A stretch of DNA of 55,759 nt from an alpha proteobacterium AAP81b (lineage in GTDB: Bacteria; Pseudomonadota; Alphaproteobacteria; Sphingomonadales; Sphingomonadaceae): contig LJHX01000093.1 in NCBI GenBank assembly GCA_001295935.1, positions 1 to 55,759 of the forward strand, written 5' to 3'. Shown in pieces: positions 17,173 through 27,380 of the stretch (position 1 is its first letter; every line of letters starts with the position of its first letter). The position numbers and the translations under genes were made by a program. The notes below the pieces were generated by a model that was given only the letters and a program-made list of their open reading frames with translations, did no database searches and was not told where the DNA came from.

Positions 17173-18372
17173 ATGACGGACATGAACATGCACACCCAGC
17201 GCCCCGATCCGGCCACCGCGGAAGTCTATTCCTTCCCGCCGGCGGGTGAACCGGCGCCGTCGTCGCGCCGGCCGCGCTGGCTCGTGCCGGTCATCGCGGT
17301 GCTGGTCATCGCGGCGGTGGCCTATGGCATCTGGCAATGGCTGGCCGTCAAGCCGCCGGCGCCGCCGGTCGTCGATTCGGCGCCGCGGGTCACGGTGATC
17401 GTCCCCGGCACCATCGCGGTCGCCAACACCATCACCGCCCCCGGCTCGATCGCGGCGCGCCGTGACGCGCTGGTCGGCGTCCAGGGCGATGGCGGCCGGG
17501 TCACCGCGGTGCTTGTCGACGCCGGCCAGCGGGTCGGCGCCGGCCAGGTGCTGGCGCGGATCGATCGCGCCGTCCAGGTCCAGCAGGCCGCCGAGCTCGC
17601 CGCCGCCATCCGCCAGTCCGAAGCCGACGCCCGGCTTGCCGAGGCCAATTTGACCCGCGCCCAGTCGCTGGTCGGCAAGGGCTTCATTTCCAAGGCCGAT
17701 ATCGACCAGCGCACGGCGACGCGCGACGGCGCGCTGGCGCGGGTTGCGGTGGCGCGTGCCCAGCTCGCCCAGGCGCAGGAGCGTATCGCGCGGCTCGACG
17801 TCCGTGCCCCCCAGGCCGGTCTGATCCTCGCCCGCAATGTCGAGGCCGGCCAGGTTGTCGGCCCGGGTACCGGCGGGCTGTTCCGTATCGCCGTCGGCGG
17901 GGTGCTCGAAATGCGCGCCCAGGTTGCCGAGCAGGACATGGCACGCCTGCGCGTCGGCATGCCGGCAAGCATTACCCCGGTCGGCGCCACCACCAGCTAT
18001 CAAGGGCGCATCTGGCTGCTCGATCCGGTGATCGATCCCACCAGCCGTCTCGGCACGGCGCGCATCGCGCTGGCCTATGCCCCCGGCCTGCGCGTCGGCG
18101 CCTTCGCCCGCGCCACGGTCGAAGCCGGCGACGCCATCCGCCCGGTGCTGCCGCAGGCGGCGGTGCAGGCCGACGACAAGGGCAACTATGTGATGATCGT
18201 CGGCCCCGATGGCCGCGCCCTGCGCCGCGCCATCACCATCGCCAGCGTCGGCGATCAGGGCGTCGCCATCGCCAGCGGTCTCGATGGCCGCGAGCGCGTC
18301 ATCGCCAGCGCCGGCGCCTTTCTGCGCGAGGGCGAGAAGATCACCCCCATCCTCGCCGTTCCCGCCCGCTAA
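17173..18372 (+). CDS. RND efflux periplasmic adaptor (membrane fusion protein)
   Basis: 399 aa. One N-terminal membrane anchor at about residues 36-57 (WLVPVIAVLVIAAVAYGIW), then the lipoyl half-motifs, a helical hairpin (AELAAAIRQSEADARLAEAN), the beta-barrel and the membrane-proximal domain. It bridges an inner-membrane RND pump to an outer-membrane channel. ATG 17173 is close behind AAGG; the in-frame ATG at 17182 is an alternative start. The pump gene starts 12 bases after the stop, a clear operon. No TolC-type outer-membrane factor is encoded nearby, so a channel from elsewhere must be used. Confidence 0.92.
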   Translation: MTDMNMHTQRPDPATAEVYSFPPAGEPAPSSRRPRWLVPVIAVLVIAAVAYGIWQWLAVKPPAPPVVDSAPRVTVIVPGTIAVANTITAPGSIAARRDALVGVQGDGGRVTAVLVDAGQRVGAGQVLARIDRAVQVQQAAELAAAIRQSEADARLAEANLTRAQSLVGKGFISKADIDQRTATRDGALARVAVARAQLAQAQERIARLDVRAPQAGLILARNVEAGQVVGPGTGGLFRIAVGGVLEMRAQVAEQDMARLRVGMPASITPVGATTSYQGRIWLLDPVIDPTSRLGTARIALAYAPGLRVGAFARATVEAGDAIRPVLPQAAVQADDKGNYVMIVGPDGRALRRAITIASVGDQGVAIASGLDGRERVIASAGAFLREGEKITPILAVPAR

Positions 18373-18384
18373 GGCCACCTCGCG

Positions 18385-21300
18385 ATGCGCAACATCTCCG
18401 CCTGGTCGATCCGCAATCCGGTTCCGGCGCTCGTCGCCTTCTTCATGCTGAGCCTCGCCGGCATCCTCAGCTTCATGACGATGGACGTCAACGACAACCC
18501 GGATATCGAATTTCCCGGTGCGCAGATCATTGTCAGCCAGCCCGGCGCCGCCCCCGCCGAGCTCGAAACCCAGGTGACGCAGCGCGTCGAGGCGGCCGTG
18601 CGCGGCATCAACGGCGTCGACGAGATCACCTCGTTCGTTTCGGAAGGCCAGTCGCGCACTTCGGTGCAGTTCGCCATCGGCACGCCGATCGACCGCGCCG
18701 TCAACGACGTCCGCGACGCCATCGCCAACATCCGCTCCGACCTGCCGCAAGGCATTCTCCAGCCCCAGGTCCAGCGCAACGATTTCTCCAGCGGGCCGAT
18801 CGCCTTCATCTCGGTCGAAGCCGTCGACATGACCCTCGAGCAACTGTCGTGGTTTGTCGACGATACCGTCGCCAAGCAGTTGCTGGCGCTGCCCGGCATG
18901 GCGCAGGTGCGGCGTTCGGGCGGGGTCAGCCGCGAAATCCGCGTCATCCTCGAACCGGCGCGGCTGCAGGCCTATGGGCTGACCGCCGCCGAGGTCAACG
19001 ACCAGCTGCGCCTCGTCAACCTGAACGCCGCCGGCGGCCGCACCGAGATCGCCGGCTCAGAACAGTCGGTCCGCGTGCTCGGCAACGCCCGCAATGCCGC
19101 GGGCCTTGCCGAGACCCAAATCGCGCTGTCGGGCGGCCGCAGCATCCGCCTCGGCGATATCGCGACAGTCCGCGACCTGTACGCCGAACAGCGCAGCTTC
19201 TCGAAGAAGGACGGGCGCCAGGTGCTGTCCTTTGCGATCACCAAGGCCAAGGGCTCGTCCGACGTCACTGTCTATGATGCGGCCATGGCGACAATTGCCA
19301 ATATCCAAAAGAACAACCCGAAGATCAGGTTCACCCTGCTCTATACCTCGGTCGATTATACCAAGCAGCAATATCACAGCGCTATCGAGGCGATGATCGA
19401 AGGCGCCGTGCTCGCGGTGATCGTGGTGTTCCTGTTCCTGCGCGACTGGCGTGCGACGGTGATTTCGGCGATCGCCATTCCGCTGTCGGCGATCCCGTCC
19501 TTCTGGTTCCTCGACCTGCTCGGCTTTTCGTTAAACTCGCTGTCGCTGCTGGCGCTGAGTCTCGTCGCCGGCGTGCTCGTCGACGATGCCATCGTCGAGA
19601 TCGAGAACATCGTCCGCCACATGCGGATGGGCAAGACCGCCTATCAGGCGGCGATCGACGCCGCCGACGAGATCGGCCTTGCCGTCGTCGCCACCACCTT
19701 CTCGATCGTCGCGGTGTTCCTGCCGGTCGGGCTGATGCCGGGCATTTCGGGGCAGTTCTTCAAGAACTTCGGCTTCACCATCGTCGTCTCGGTACTGCTC
19801 AGCCTGGGCGTCGCCCGCCTCATCACCCCGATGATCGCCGCCTATTTCCTGAAGGCCCATGGCCAGGCCGAACATGGCGAGGGGCCCTTCGTGCGCGCCT
19901 ATATGCGCGTGCTGCGCTGGGCGCTCGCCAATCGCTGGAAGACGGCGCTGCTCGGCGGCGGCGGCGCGCTGGTCGCGACCTTCGTCACCTTCGCCACCCT
20001 GCCGCTGACCTTCCAGCCCAACATCGACACCGACTACAGCCAGGTGAAGATCGAACTGCCGCCGGGATCGACGCCGAAGCAGACCGAGGCGGTCGTCGAC
20101 AAGACCATCGCCATTCTCGAAAAATCGCCGATCGTCGCGGCGGCCTTCGCCGATATCGATCCGACCGAGGCCAATATCTATCTGACGCTCCACAAGGAGC
20201 GGCCGGTCAAAAGCACCGAGTTCGAGCGCAACATGGCGCCCAATCTGCAGGTCATCCCCGATGCCCGCGTTACCTTCCAGTCGCAGTCGGGGGGCTTCGG
20301 CGGCCGCGACCTGACCGTGGTGCTTGCCGGCAGCGACCCCGCCGCGCTCGAAGCGACCGCCACCCGCGTCGTCGAGCAGATGCGCGGCCTTGCCGAGATC
20401 CGCCAGCCACGTATCGAGGGCGACCTGCGCAAACCCGAAATCGTCATCAAGCCCCGCTTCGACCTCGCGGCGCAGATGGGCGTCACCACCGCGGCGCTGT
20501 CGCAGACCATCCGCATCGCGACCCTGGGCGACATCGACCAGAATGTCGCCAAATTCTCGCTGTCCGATCGCCAGATCCCGATCCGTGTCGCGCTCAGCCA
20601 GGAATCGCGCCGGACGATCGACACCATCCGCAACCTGCCGGTGCCGACCGCCAACGGCGCGTCGGTGCCGCTGAAGGTCGTCGCCGATGTCAGCTTCGGC
20701 GCCGGCGCTACCGAGCTGCGCCGCTACAACCAGCAGCGCCGCATCATGATCGGCGCCGATCTCGCGCCGGGGCTTGTCTCGGGCGAAGCCATGCCGAAGA
20801 TCGACGCGTTGCCAGCGCTGAAGAACCTGCCGCAGGGCGTCCAGAAAGTTCGCCTCGGCCAGGACAAATGGCAGGGCGAGTTGCTGCTCAACTTCGTCAT
20901 CGCCGTCATCGCCGGCGTGCTGCTGGTCTTCGCCGTGCTGGTGCTGCTCTACAAGCGGGTGCTGCCGCCCTTCGTCAACATGGGGTCGCTGCTGCTGGCG
21001 CCGCTGGGCAGCGGCATCGCGTTGCACCTGACCGGCAATCCGGTGTCGCTGCCGGTCTTCATCGGCCTGCTGATGCTGCTCGGCATCGTCGCCAAGAATT
21101 CGATCCTGCTCGTCGACATGGCGATCGAGGAAATGGGCAAGGGCGTGCCGCGCTTCGAAGCGATCATGGAAGCCGGCCACAAGCGCGTTCAGCCGATCAT
21201 CATGACCACCGTCGCGATGGTCGCCGGCATGGTGCCGATCGCCCTGTCGCTGACCGGCGATGCCAGCTTCCGCGCGCCGATGGGCATCGTCGTCATCGGC

Positions 21301-21456
21301 GGGCTGATCGTCTCGACGGCGCTGACCCTGGTCATCGTGCCGGCGAGCTTCAGCCTGGCGGTTGGTGCCGAAACTCGCCTCGGCCCCTGGCTCAAGCGCT
21401 GGTTCACCAACAACGAAGGCGTTAAGGGAGCGGCCCGCCCCCAGCCCGCCGAGTGA
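18385..21456 (+). CDS. RND-family efflux permease (HAE1 type)
   Basis: 1023 aa, usual size for the family, with 12 membrane segments and two large periplasmic loops. The opening ISAWSIRNPVPALVAFFML is the standard first helix. The proton-relay aspartates Asp400/Asp401 in LVDDAIVEIENI (TM4) are intact. The second-half motif GIVAKNSILLVDMAIEE is present. It works as a proton/drug antiporter with the preceding adaptor. Substrates cannot be read from sequence. The N-terminal MDVNDNPDIEFPGAQI resembles the less studied multidrug/metabolite branch rather than AcrB. Confidence 0.94.
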   Translation: MRNISAWSIRNPVPALVAFFMLSLAGILSFMTMDVNDNPDIEFPGAQIIVSQPGAAPAELETQVTQRVEAAVRGINGVDEITSFVSEGQSRTSVQFAIGTPIDRAVNDVRDAIANIRSDLPQGILQPQVQRNDFSSGPIAFISVEAVDMTLEQLSWFVDDTVAKQLLALPGMAQVRRSGGVSREIRVILEPARLQAYGLTAAEVNDQLRLVNLNAAGGRTEIAGSEQSVRVLGNARNAAGLAETQIALSGGRSIRLGDIATVRDLYAEQRSFSKKDGRQVLSFAITKAKGSSDVTVYDAAMATIANIQKNNPKIRFTLLYTSVDYTKQQYHSAIEAMIEGAVLAVIVVFLFLRDWRATVISAIAIPLSAIPSFWFLDLLGFSLNSLSLLALSLVAGVLVDDAIVEIENIVRHMRMGKTAYQAAIDAADEIGLAVVATTFSIVAVFLPVGLMPGISGQFFKNFGFTIVVSVLLSLGVARLITPMIAAYFLKAHGQAEHGEGPFVRAYMRVLRWALANRWKTALLGGGGALVATFVTFATLPLTFQPNIDTDYSQVKIELPPGSTPKQTEAVVDKTIAILEKSPIVAAAFADIDPTEANIYLTLHKERPVKSTEFERNMAPNLQVIPDARVTFQSQSGGFGGRDLTVVLAGSDPAALEATATRVVEQMRGLAEIRQPRIEGDLRKPEIVIKPRFDLAAQMGVTTAALSQTIRIATLGDIDQNVAKFSLSDRQIPIRVALSQESRRTIDTIRNLPVPTANGASVPLKVVADVSFGAGATELRRYNQQRRIMIGADLAPGLVSGEAMPKIDALPALKNLPQGVQKVRLGQDKWQGELLLNFVIAVIAGVLLVFAVLVLLYKRVLPPFVNMGSLLLAPLGSGIALHLTGNPVSLPVFIGLLMLLGIVAKNSILLVDMAIEEMGKGVPRFEAIMEAGHKRVQPIIMTTVAMVAGMVPIALSLTGDASFRAPMGIVVIGGLIVSTALTLVIVPASFSLAVGAETRLGPWLKRWFTNNEGVKGAARPQPAE

Positions 21457-21508
21457 GATCCTGAAACTTTTCCGGCCTTTCGACCTGCCTGCCTCGCCTT
21501 TCCACCGC

Positions 21509-22726
21509 ATGCGTGCGGTGGCGACCCTCCTCCTCGCCGCGATGGCGGGCCTTTTCGTCGTCGCAACGATCAACGCCGGCGGCCACCCCGCCTGGCCCTG
21601 GGTGCAGGCCTTCGCCGAAGCAGCGCTGGTCGGCGGCCTTGCCGACTGGTTCGCGGTGACGGCGCTGTTCCGCCACCCGCTCGGCCTGCCGATTCCCCAT
21701 ACCGCGATCATCCCGCGCTCGAAGGACCGCATCGGCGACACGCTGGCGGCCTTCCTCAAGGATAACTTTCTCACCCCCGCGGTGGTGACGCGGCGCCTCG
21801 AAGGCATCGACATGGCGGGCATGGCGGCCGAGTGGGCGACGCGCCCGCCGGCGCCGGCCGCCGATGCCACCGTGTCGGCCGTCCGCCGCCGCGGTTTCGG
21901 CCCGCTGCTGGCGCGGCTGATCGAAGCGCTCGATACCCCCGCCATGGCGGCGCTGGTGCGCGATACCGCCACCGACAAGCTGCAGGCGCTGCCGCTGTCG
22001 CCGATCCTCGCCGACGCCATCGACTCGACCCTGGCGCGCGGTCGCCACGAGCCGCTGATCGACGCAGGCCTCGACTGGGCGCTGAAGACGCTCGACAGCC
22101 AGGAACCGGTGATCCGAGGCATGGTCAGCGACCGCACGACATGGGTGCTGCGCCTCGTCAATATCGACGACCGCGTCGCCGACCAGTTGATCGCCGGTAT
22201 CGGGCGCCTGCTGCGCGAGATGCGCCACGATCCGCATCATTCGCTGCGCGCCCGCATCGGCGAGAGCCTTGCCACCTGGGCCTTCGACCTGCGCCATTTC
22301 CCCGAAAACCAGGCGCAGGTCGAAGCCTGGAAGGCCGATCTCATCGCCAATCCGGCGCTCGCCGCCTGGCTCGACGGGCTATGGGGCGAGGCACGCAGCG
22401 GCCTCGCCCGCGCGCTCGCCAGCACCGGCCCCGATAGCCGGCTGGCGGCGGTCGTCCGTGCCCTCGGCGAACGCCTCGCCGCCGACGAGCGCTTGCGCGC
22501 CGCGATCAACCTCCACCTGCGCCGCGCCGCCGTCGGCCTCGTCCATGATTATGGCGACGAGATCGTCAGCCTCGTCTCCGATACCATCCGCGGCTGGAGC
22601 GCCGCCACGGTCACCGACCGCCTCGAGACGGCCGTAGGCCGCGACCTGCAGTTCATCCGCATCAACGGCACGCTGATCGGCGGGCTGATCGGGCTGGGAA
22701 TCCACGCAGTGACGGTCAGTCTCTGA
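21509..22726 (+). CDS. DUF445-family membrane-associated protein
   Basis: 405 aa from ATG 21509. The frame is open further upstream, but that part overlaps the RND gene. An N-terminal hydrophobic helix (ATLLLAAMAGLFVVATIN) is followed by the family block ALVGGLADWFAVTALFRHPL and IPHTAIIPRSKDRIG. A long helical region follows, and a second hydrophobic segment (LIGGLIGLGIHAVTV) closes the chain. This is the YjiN/DUF445 architecture. The function is unknown; it is probably an inner-membrane protein with a large helical domain. It starts 52 bases after the pump stop, so it may be part of the same transcript. Confidence 0.88.
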   Translation: MRAVATLLLAAMAGLFVVATINAGGHPAWPWVQAFAEAALVGGLADWFAVTALFRHPLGLPIPHTAIIPRSKDRIGDTLAAFLKDNFLTPAVVTRRLEGIDMAGMAAEWATRPPAPAADATVSAVRRRGFGPLLARLIEALDTPAMAALVRDTATDKLQALPLSPILADAIDSTLARGRHEPLIDAGLDWALKTLDSQEPVIRGMVSDRTTWVLRLVNIDDRVADQLIAGIGRLLREMRHDPHHSLRARIGESLATWAFDLRHFPENQAQVEAWKADLIANPALAAWLDGLWGEARSGLARALASTGPDSRLAAVVRALGERLAADERLRAAINLHLRRAAVGLVHDYGDEIVSLVSDTIRGWSAATVTDRLETAVGRDLQFIRINGTLIGGLIGLGIHAVTVSL

Positions 22727-22780
22727 CAAGGGGGACTTGCCGGGTTGCTCGGCGACCCTGGCGGGTAGCGCCGCCAAGCC

Positions 22781-22809
22781 TTGACACGCTTTGGCCGGCA
22801 CCGCATTTT
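22781..22809 (+). promoter_or_regulatory. Candidate parDE promoter giving a leaderless transcript
   Basis: TTGACA at 22781-22786 matches the -35 consensus exactly. After a 17-base spacer, CATTTT at 22804-22809 is a weak -10. The expected start would fall almost on the ATG at 22817, leaving no leader. No ribosome site precedes that ATG, which agrees. Confidence 0.5.
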
Positions 22810-22816
22810 CGCGGCC

Positions 22817-23071
22817 ATGGCCACCGTGAATGTCTCGCTGCCCGACCCCTTGCGCGACTATGTCGAGGCGCGCGCCGCCGCCGGCAGCTATTCGACGAGC
22901 GAATATATCCGCCATCTGATCCGTGAGGACCAGGCGCGCCACGCCGAAGCCGAGCGCGACCTGCTGTGGGAGTTGCTGGCGGTCAGCGCGCGGCAGCTGG
23001 ACGAGGGGCAAGGCGTCGCTTTTGATGTCGATGCCATCATCGCCGACCGCCGCCGCCGTCACGCCGCGTGA
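22817..23071 (+). CDS. parD: ParD-family antitoxin
   Basis: 84 aa. The N-terminal ribbon-helix-helix (MATVNVSLPDPLRDYVEARA then GSYSTSEYIRHLIRED) is the classic CopG/ParD DNA-binding fold. The C-terminal part is the disordered toxin-binding tail (DLLWELL.. to DAIIADRRRRHAA). The start at 22817 was chosen because the strand-forming TVNVSLP must be at the N-terminus. It overlaps the toxin gene by four bases (GTGA), which couples translation. ParD normally represses its own promoter together with ParE and blocks the toxin. Confidence 0.9.
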   Translation: MATVNVSLPDPLRDYVEARAAAGSYSTSEYIRHLIREDQARHAEAERDLLWELLAVSARQLDEGQGVAFDVDAIIADRRRRHAA

Positions 23072-23388
23072 AACTCGTCCTGTCGCCCGAAGCGGCGCGC
23101 GACCTCGGCGATATCCATGATTTCACCGCGGACCGTTGGGGTGACAAGCAGGCGCAAAGCTATCTGCGCCGGCTGCATGCCGCTTGTGTCGACCTTGCCG
23201 CCAACCCCGACAAGGGCCGCCGCCGCAGCGATGTGCCGCCGCCCTATCGCGTGCTCACGGTCGACAGCCATCTCGTCATCTACCGCACCGTCGACGACCG
23301 CGTCGAAATGCTCAACGTCCTTCACCCGGCGATGGACCTTGCCGCACGATTGCGCGCCGCACTTGCCGGGCAGGTCGGCAAGCCCTGA
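23068..23388 (+). CDS. parE: ParE-family toxin
   Basis: 106 aa from a GTG at 23068 that overlaps the antitoxin stop. The RelE/ParE fold is recognisable: LVLSPEAARDLGDIHDFTAD, YLRRLHAACVDLAANPDKGR, then the strand pattern YRVLTVDSHLVIYRTVDDRV and VEMLNVLH. Characterised ParE proteins poison DNA gyrase, while RelE relatives cut mRNA. The motif set favours ParE. The pair sits between DUF445 and a repeat-rich spacer, typical of an acquired module, and looks intact. Confidence 0.9.
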   Translation: MKLVLSPEAARDLGDIHDFTADRWGDKQAQSYLRRLHAACVDLAANPDKGRRRSDVPPPYRVLTVDSHLVIYRTVDDRVEMLNVLHPAMDLAARLRAALAGQVGKP

Positions 23389-23540
23389 CCTTCGTCACAG
23401 CCCCGCCGCCCTGTCCTACAGACACCAAATCGGTTACAACCATTGCGCGGTCAACCGCACAAAGCAGCCGCTCCGATTCGTTCTTTCTCATCGTCAGGTG
23501 ACTGTACTTCGGTGAACTTCCGCGCCGCCGGCGGTCGTGC

Positions 23541-23578
23541 GCGAAAACCGTCCGAAACGGTCAATTTGGTAAACTTCC
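23541..23578. repeat. 38-base dispersed repeat, copy 1
   Basis: Exactly the reverse complement of 31999-32036. It contains a hairpin (ACCGT, loop CCGAA, ACGGT). Sequence outside the 38 bases does not match between copies, so the unit boundaries look sharp. Confidence 0.85.
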
Positions 23579-23586
23579 GCGCGCTA

Positions 23587-23786
23587 GAGCGGCTTGCGAT
23601 CAAGTTGGATCGTCGGCACGGCGGCGATTTTGGGTCGCGGCCCAAAGAGACTTGGGGGAGCGAGGAGGGCGCGATGCCTTGGGCATCGTAACCGACGAGC
23701 GACGCTGCCGCGGCCCAAAAGCGCCCCGCCGCGAAGCGGTCGGCCGCAGGGCGATGACGGTGATCGGGCTTGGTCGGAAGCCGCTC
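23587..23786. repeat. ~200-bp element bounded by imperfect inverted repeats
   Basis: GAGCGGCTT at 23587-23595 is complemented exactly at 23778-23786, and similarity continues inward with mismatches for about 25 bases (GATCAAG..GATC against its counterpart). Inside, GCGGCCCAAA occurs twice and GATGCC-TTG-GGCATC forms a hairpin. It may be another small non-coding mobile or REPIN-like element next to the ParDE module. Confidence 0.5.
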
Positions 23787-23810
23787 CAGACAGCGCACGG
23801 CAACCTGTGC

Positions 23811-25100
<1,290 letters not shown>

Positions 25101-26807
25101 TCATGACCGCAGTCGCGCCGGCAGCAGGCCGCGCAGGGCATTGCCGATGAAGAAGCCGCCGGCAAGGTCGGCGGCGGTCAGTGGCGCCGGCACGGCGCGG
25201 CCCTCGGCAATCAGCCGGGCGCGCAGGATGCCGGGCAGCAGCGGGCCGTCGGGGGTGAGCAACCGCCCGCCGCGCGGCACGAAAAGGCTGGTGAAGCTGC
25301 CTTCGGTCAGGCTGCCGTCGGGGGCGACGAAAATCACTTCGGCCGTGCCAGCGGCGCGGCGGGCATCGTCATAGAAGGCACGGTCGCTGGTCTTGTGGCG
25401 CAGCCGCCAATCATCCTCGGCGACGGGCAGCGCCGCCAGCGCCACCAGCACCGGGTCGGGCAGTGGCGGCGGTGGCGGCGAAGCTTGCGCTGCCGCCGCG
25501 CCCGAGGGCGCCAGCAGCAGCCGCAGCCGGCCGTCGCCGCGCGCCGCCGCCCGCGCTGTTGCTGCCAGCCTCGCGCGATCGAAGCGATGGCCGAGATAAG
25601 CCGCGCTCGTCGCCATGCGGTCGAGGTGCCGGTCGAGATCGGGCAGTTCGCCGCCCACAACGCGCATCGTCTCGATGAGGTCGGGGGAGCCGCGCCGGGC
25701 GAGGAACGCCGCCTTGGCGAAGCATTCGGCCCATTCGGCAATGGCGTCGCTGTCGGCGACGATTCCCGAGCCGAGCCCGAGACGCGCCACGCCCGCCCCC
25801 GGCGCCAGCGTCAGCGTGCGGATGGCGACATTGAAGGTGGCATCGCCCGCGGCGTCGATGGCGCCGATGCTGCCGGTATAGGCGCCGCGCGGCTCGGTCT
25901 CGACCGCGGCGATGATTTCCATGGCGCGGATCTTCGGTGCCCCCGTCACCGAGCCGCAGGGAAAGGTCGCCGCCAGCACATCGGCGGCGGCGATGCCGGG
26001 GCGCGCCGTCGCGGTGATCGTCGAGGTCATCTGCAGGATCGTCGGATAGGCCTCGACCTCGAACAGCGCCGGCACCGCGACGTCGCTCGCCACCCGTGAG
26101 AGGTCGTTGCGCAGCAGATCGACGATCATCAGGTTTTCGGCGCGGTTCTTGGGGTCGGCGGCGAGGGCTGCCGCGGCCACGGCATCGGCGGCCGCGTCGC
26201 CACCCCGTCGCGCCGTGCCCTTCATCGGCCGCGCGGTCAGCTGGCGGCCCTTGAGGGTGAAGAACAGCTCGGGCGAGAAGCTCAGCAGCCAGCGCGCGCC
26301 GGTGAAGACCAGCGCGCCCCAGGGCGCCCGGCTGCCGGCGCGCAGCCGGGCGTAGAGAGGCAGCGGATGCCCGCTGACCGCCACCTCGGCAGCGAAGGTC
26401 AGATTGGTCTGGTAGATGTCGCCGGCGGCAATCAACGCCAGCACCCGCGCCAGCGCCTCTTCATAGTCGGCGCGCGTTATCGCCGGCCGCGGCACGCCGA
26501 CCGCCGCCGGCCCCTCGCCGAGCAGCGCCGCGACATCGGCGACGGCGTGTTCCTCGGCGAAGCGGCCGAACCACAGCAGGGGATCGCCGGCGGGGCGCAC
26601 CAGCCCCGCCAGCCGCGGTTCGAGCGCCAGCCCCGCCTCATAGGCAAGATAGCCTGCCCAGGGGCCGGGGTCGCGCAGCCGTTCCAGCGCCGGCCGCACG
26701 GCGTCGGCGGTCTCGGCGATCAGCGTCTCGACCACGCCGGTAAACAGCCGCGCGCGCCCGGCAGCGGCATCGTCGAGCAGCACGAAAGGCCGGGTCGGGT
26801 CGAACAC
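25101..26807 (-). CDS. Aminodeoxychorismate synthase component I fused to aminodeoxychorismate lyase (PabB-PabC)
   Basis: 568 aa from a GTG at 26807 behind GGGGAGGGG. Residues 1-~370 are the chorismate-binding PabB domain (AGDIYQTNLTF, the PIKGT-like PMKGTARRG, CGSVTGAPKIRAMEII). The remainder is a class IV aminotransferase-fold PabC domain (LIETMRVVGGELPDLDRHLDRM to TPDGPLLPGILRA). The fused enzyme turns chorismate, with ammonia from a PabA partner encoded elsewhere, into 4-aminobenzoate for folate. The sequence PMKGT rather than PIKGT is a common variant. The fusion is known in many alphaproteobacteria. Confidence 0.92.
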   Translation of the reverse strand: MFDPTRPFVLLDDAAAGRARLFTGVVETLIAETADAVRPALERLRDPGPWAGYLAYEAGLALEPRLAGLVRPAGDPLLWFGRFAEEHAVADVAALLGEGPAAVGVPRPAITRADYEEALARVLALIAAGDIYQTNLTFAAEVAVSGHPLPLYARLRAGSRAPWGALVFTGARWLLSFSPELFFTLKGRQLTARPMKGTARRGGDAAADAVAAAALAADPKNRAENLMIVDLLRNDLSRVASDVAVPALFEVEAYPTILQMTSTITATARPGIAAADVLAATFPCGSVTGAPKIRAMEIIAAVETEPRGAYTGSIGAIDAAGDATFNVAIRTLTLAPGAGVARLGLGSGIVADSDAIAEWAECFAKAAFLARRGSPDLIETMRVVGGELPDLDRHLDRMATSAAYLGHRFDRARLAATARAAARGDGRLRLLLAPSGAAAAQASPPPPPLPDPVLVALAALPVAEDDWRLRHKTSDRAFYDDARRAAGTAEVIFVAPDGSLTEGSFTSLFVPRGGRLLTPDGPLLPGILRARLIAEGRAVPAPLTAADLAGGFFIGNALRGLLPARLRS

Positions 26808-26891
26808 GCCCCTCCCCTAGCCCCCACCGACGCGGCGCGAAACCGCCCGCGGCGGATTGCCCGCCAGCGCCGGCCGTGCCACCACCCCGCC

Positions 26892-27380
26892 ATGGCCGCG
26901 ATCCGCCGCCTTGGCGCCGCCGATGCCGCGGCCTTCCAGGCGCTGCGCGTGCAGGCGCTGACCGACCATCCACGCGCCTTCGGCAGCGACCCGGCCCGCG
27001 AGGCGGCGCGGACGCTCGCCGAGGTCGTCACCGCGCTCGAAACCGACCATGTCCTCGGCGCCGGGACGCCGCTTGTCGGCCTTGCCGGCTTCTACATGAC
27101 CCCGGGGCTGAAGCGCGTGCATCGCGGCGTGCTGTGGGGCATGTATGTCGCGCCCGCAGCGCGGCGCCAGGGGCTCGGCGCGGCCCTCGTCGCGGCGATC
27201 GTCGCCCATGCCCGCACCCGTGTCGAGGAACTCCGCCTCGGCGTCGCTGTCGACAATGCCGAGGCGATCGCCCTCTACCAGGCGGCGGGGTTCGCCGCCG
27301 TCGGCATCGACCCGCACGCCTTGAAGGTCGGCGACTGCTATGTCGACGAGCTGATCATGGCGCTGCGGCTGGCACGGTGA
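26892..27380 (+). CDS. GNAT-family N-acetyltransferase
   Basis: 162 aa from ATG 26892. The acetyl-CoA-binding motif A is clear (VLWGMYVAPAARRQGLGAAL, with RRQGLG), followed by RLGVAVDNAEAIALYQAAGF, the standard motif B. It opens IRRLGAADAAAFQALRVQAL. The acceptor substrate is unknown. It is divergent from the PabB-PabC gene (84-base spacer) and its last 26 bases overlap the 3' end of the convergent HxlR gene, so both stops lie inside the other gene. Confidence 0.9.
   Translation: MAAIRRLGAADAAAFQALRVQALTDHPRAFGSDPAREAARTLAEVVTALETDHVLGAGTPLVGLAGFYMTPGLKRVHRGVLWGMYVAPAARRQGLGAALVAAIVAHARTRVEELRLGVAVDNAEAIALYQAAGFAAVGIDPHALKVGDCYVDELIMALRLAR

Larger units (their letters stand above)
23389..23810. 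other. 422-base intergenic region made of repeats
   Basis: No credible gene. It holds the 38-base repeat at 23541-23578 and the inverted-repeat element at 23587-23786. The first 150 bases (23389-23540) show nothing I can name apart from CGGTGAACTTCCGCGC at 23510-23525, which is nearly repeated as TGGTAAACTTCCGCGC at 23568-23583, so the 38-base repeat partly overlaps a direct repeat. The short reading frames here encode repeat-derived peptides. Confidence 0.8.

Noticed and set aside
17167-18843. 558-codon minus-strand frame opposite the adaptor and pump
   Set aside because: Same cause: biased composition, no recognisable domain, fully antisense to well-supported genes.
19531-22161. 876-codon minus-strand open frame antisense to the RND pump
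   Set aside because: It is a shadow caused by high GC at third positions. Its translation is low-complexity Arg/Asp/Gln-rich sequence with no family, while the plus strand encodes a complete RND permease and DUF445 protein.
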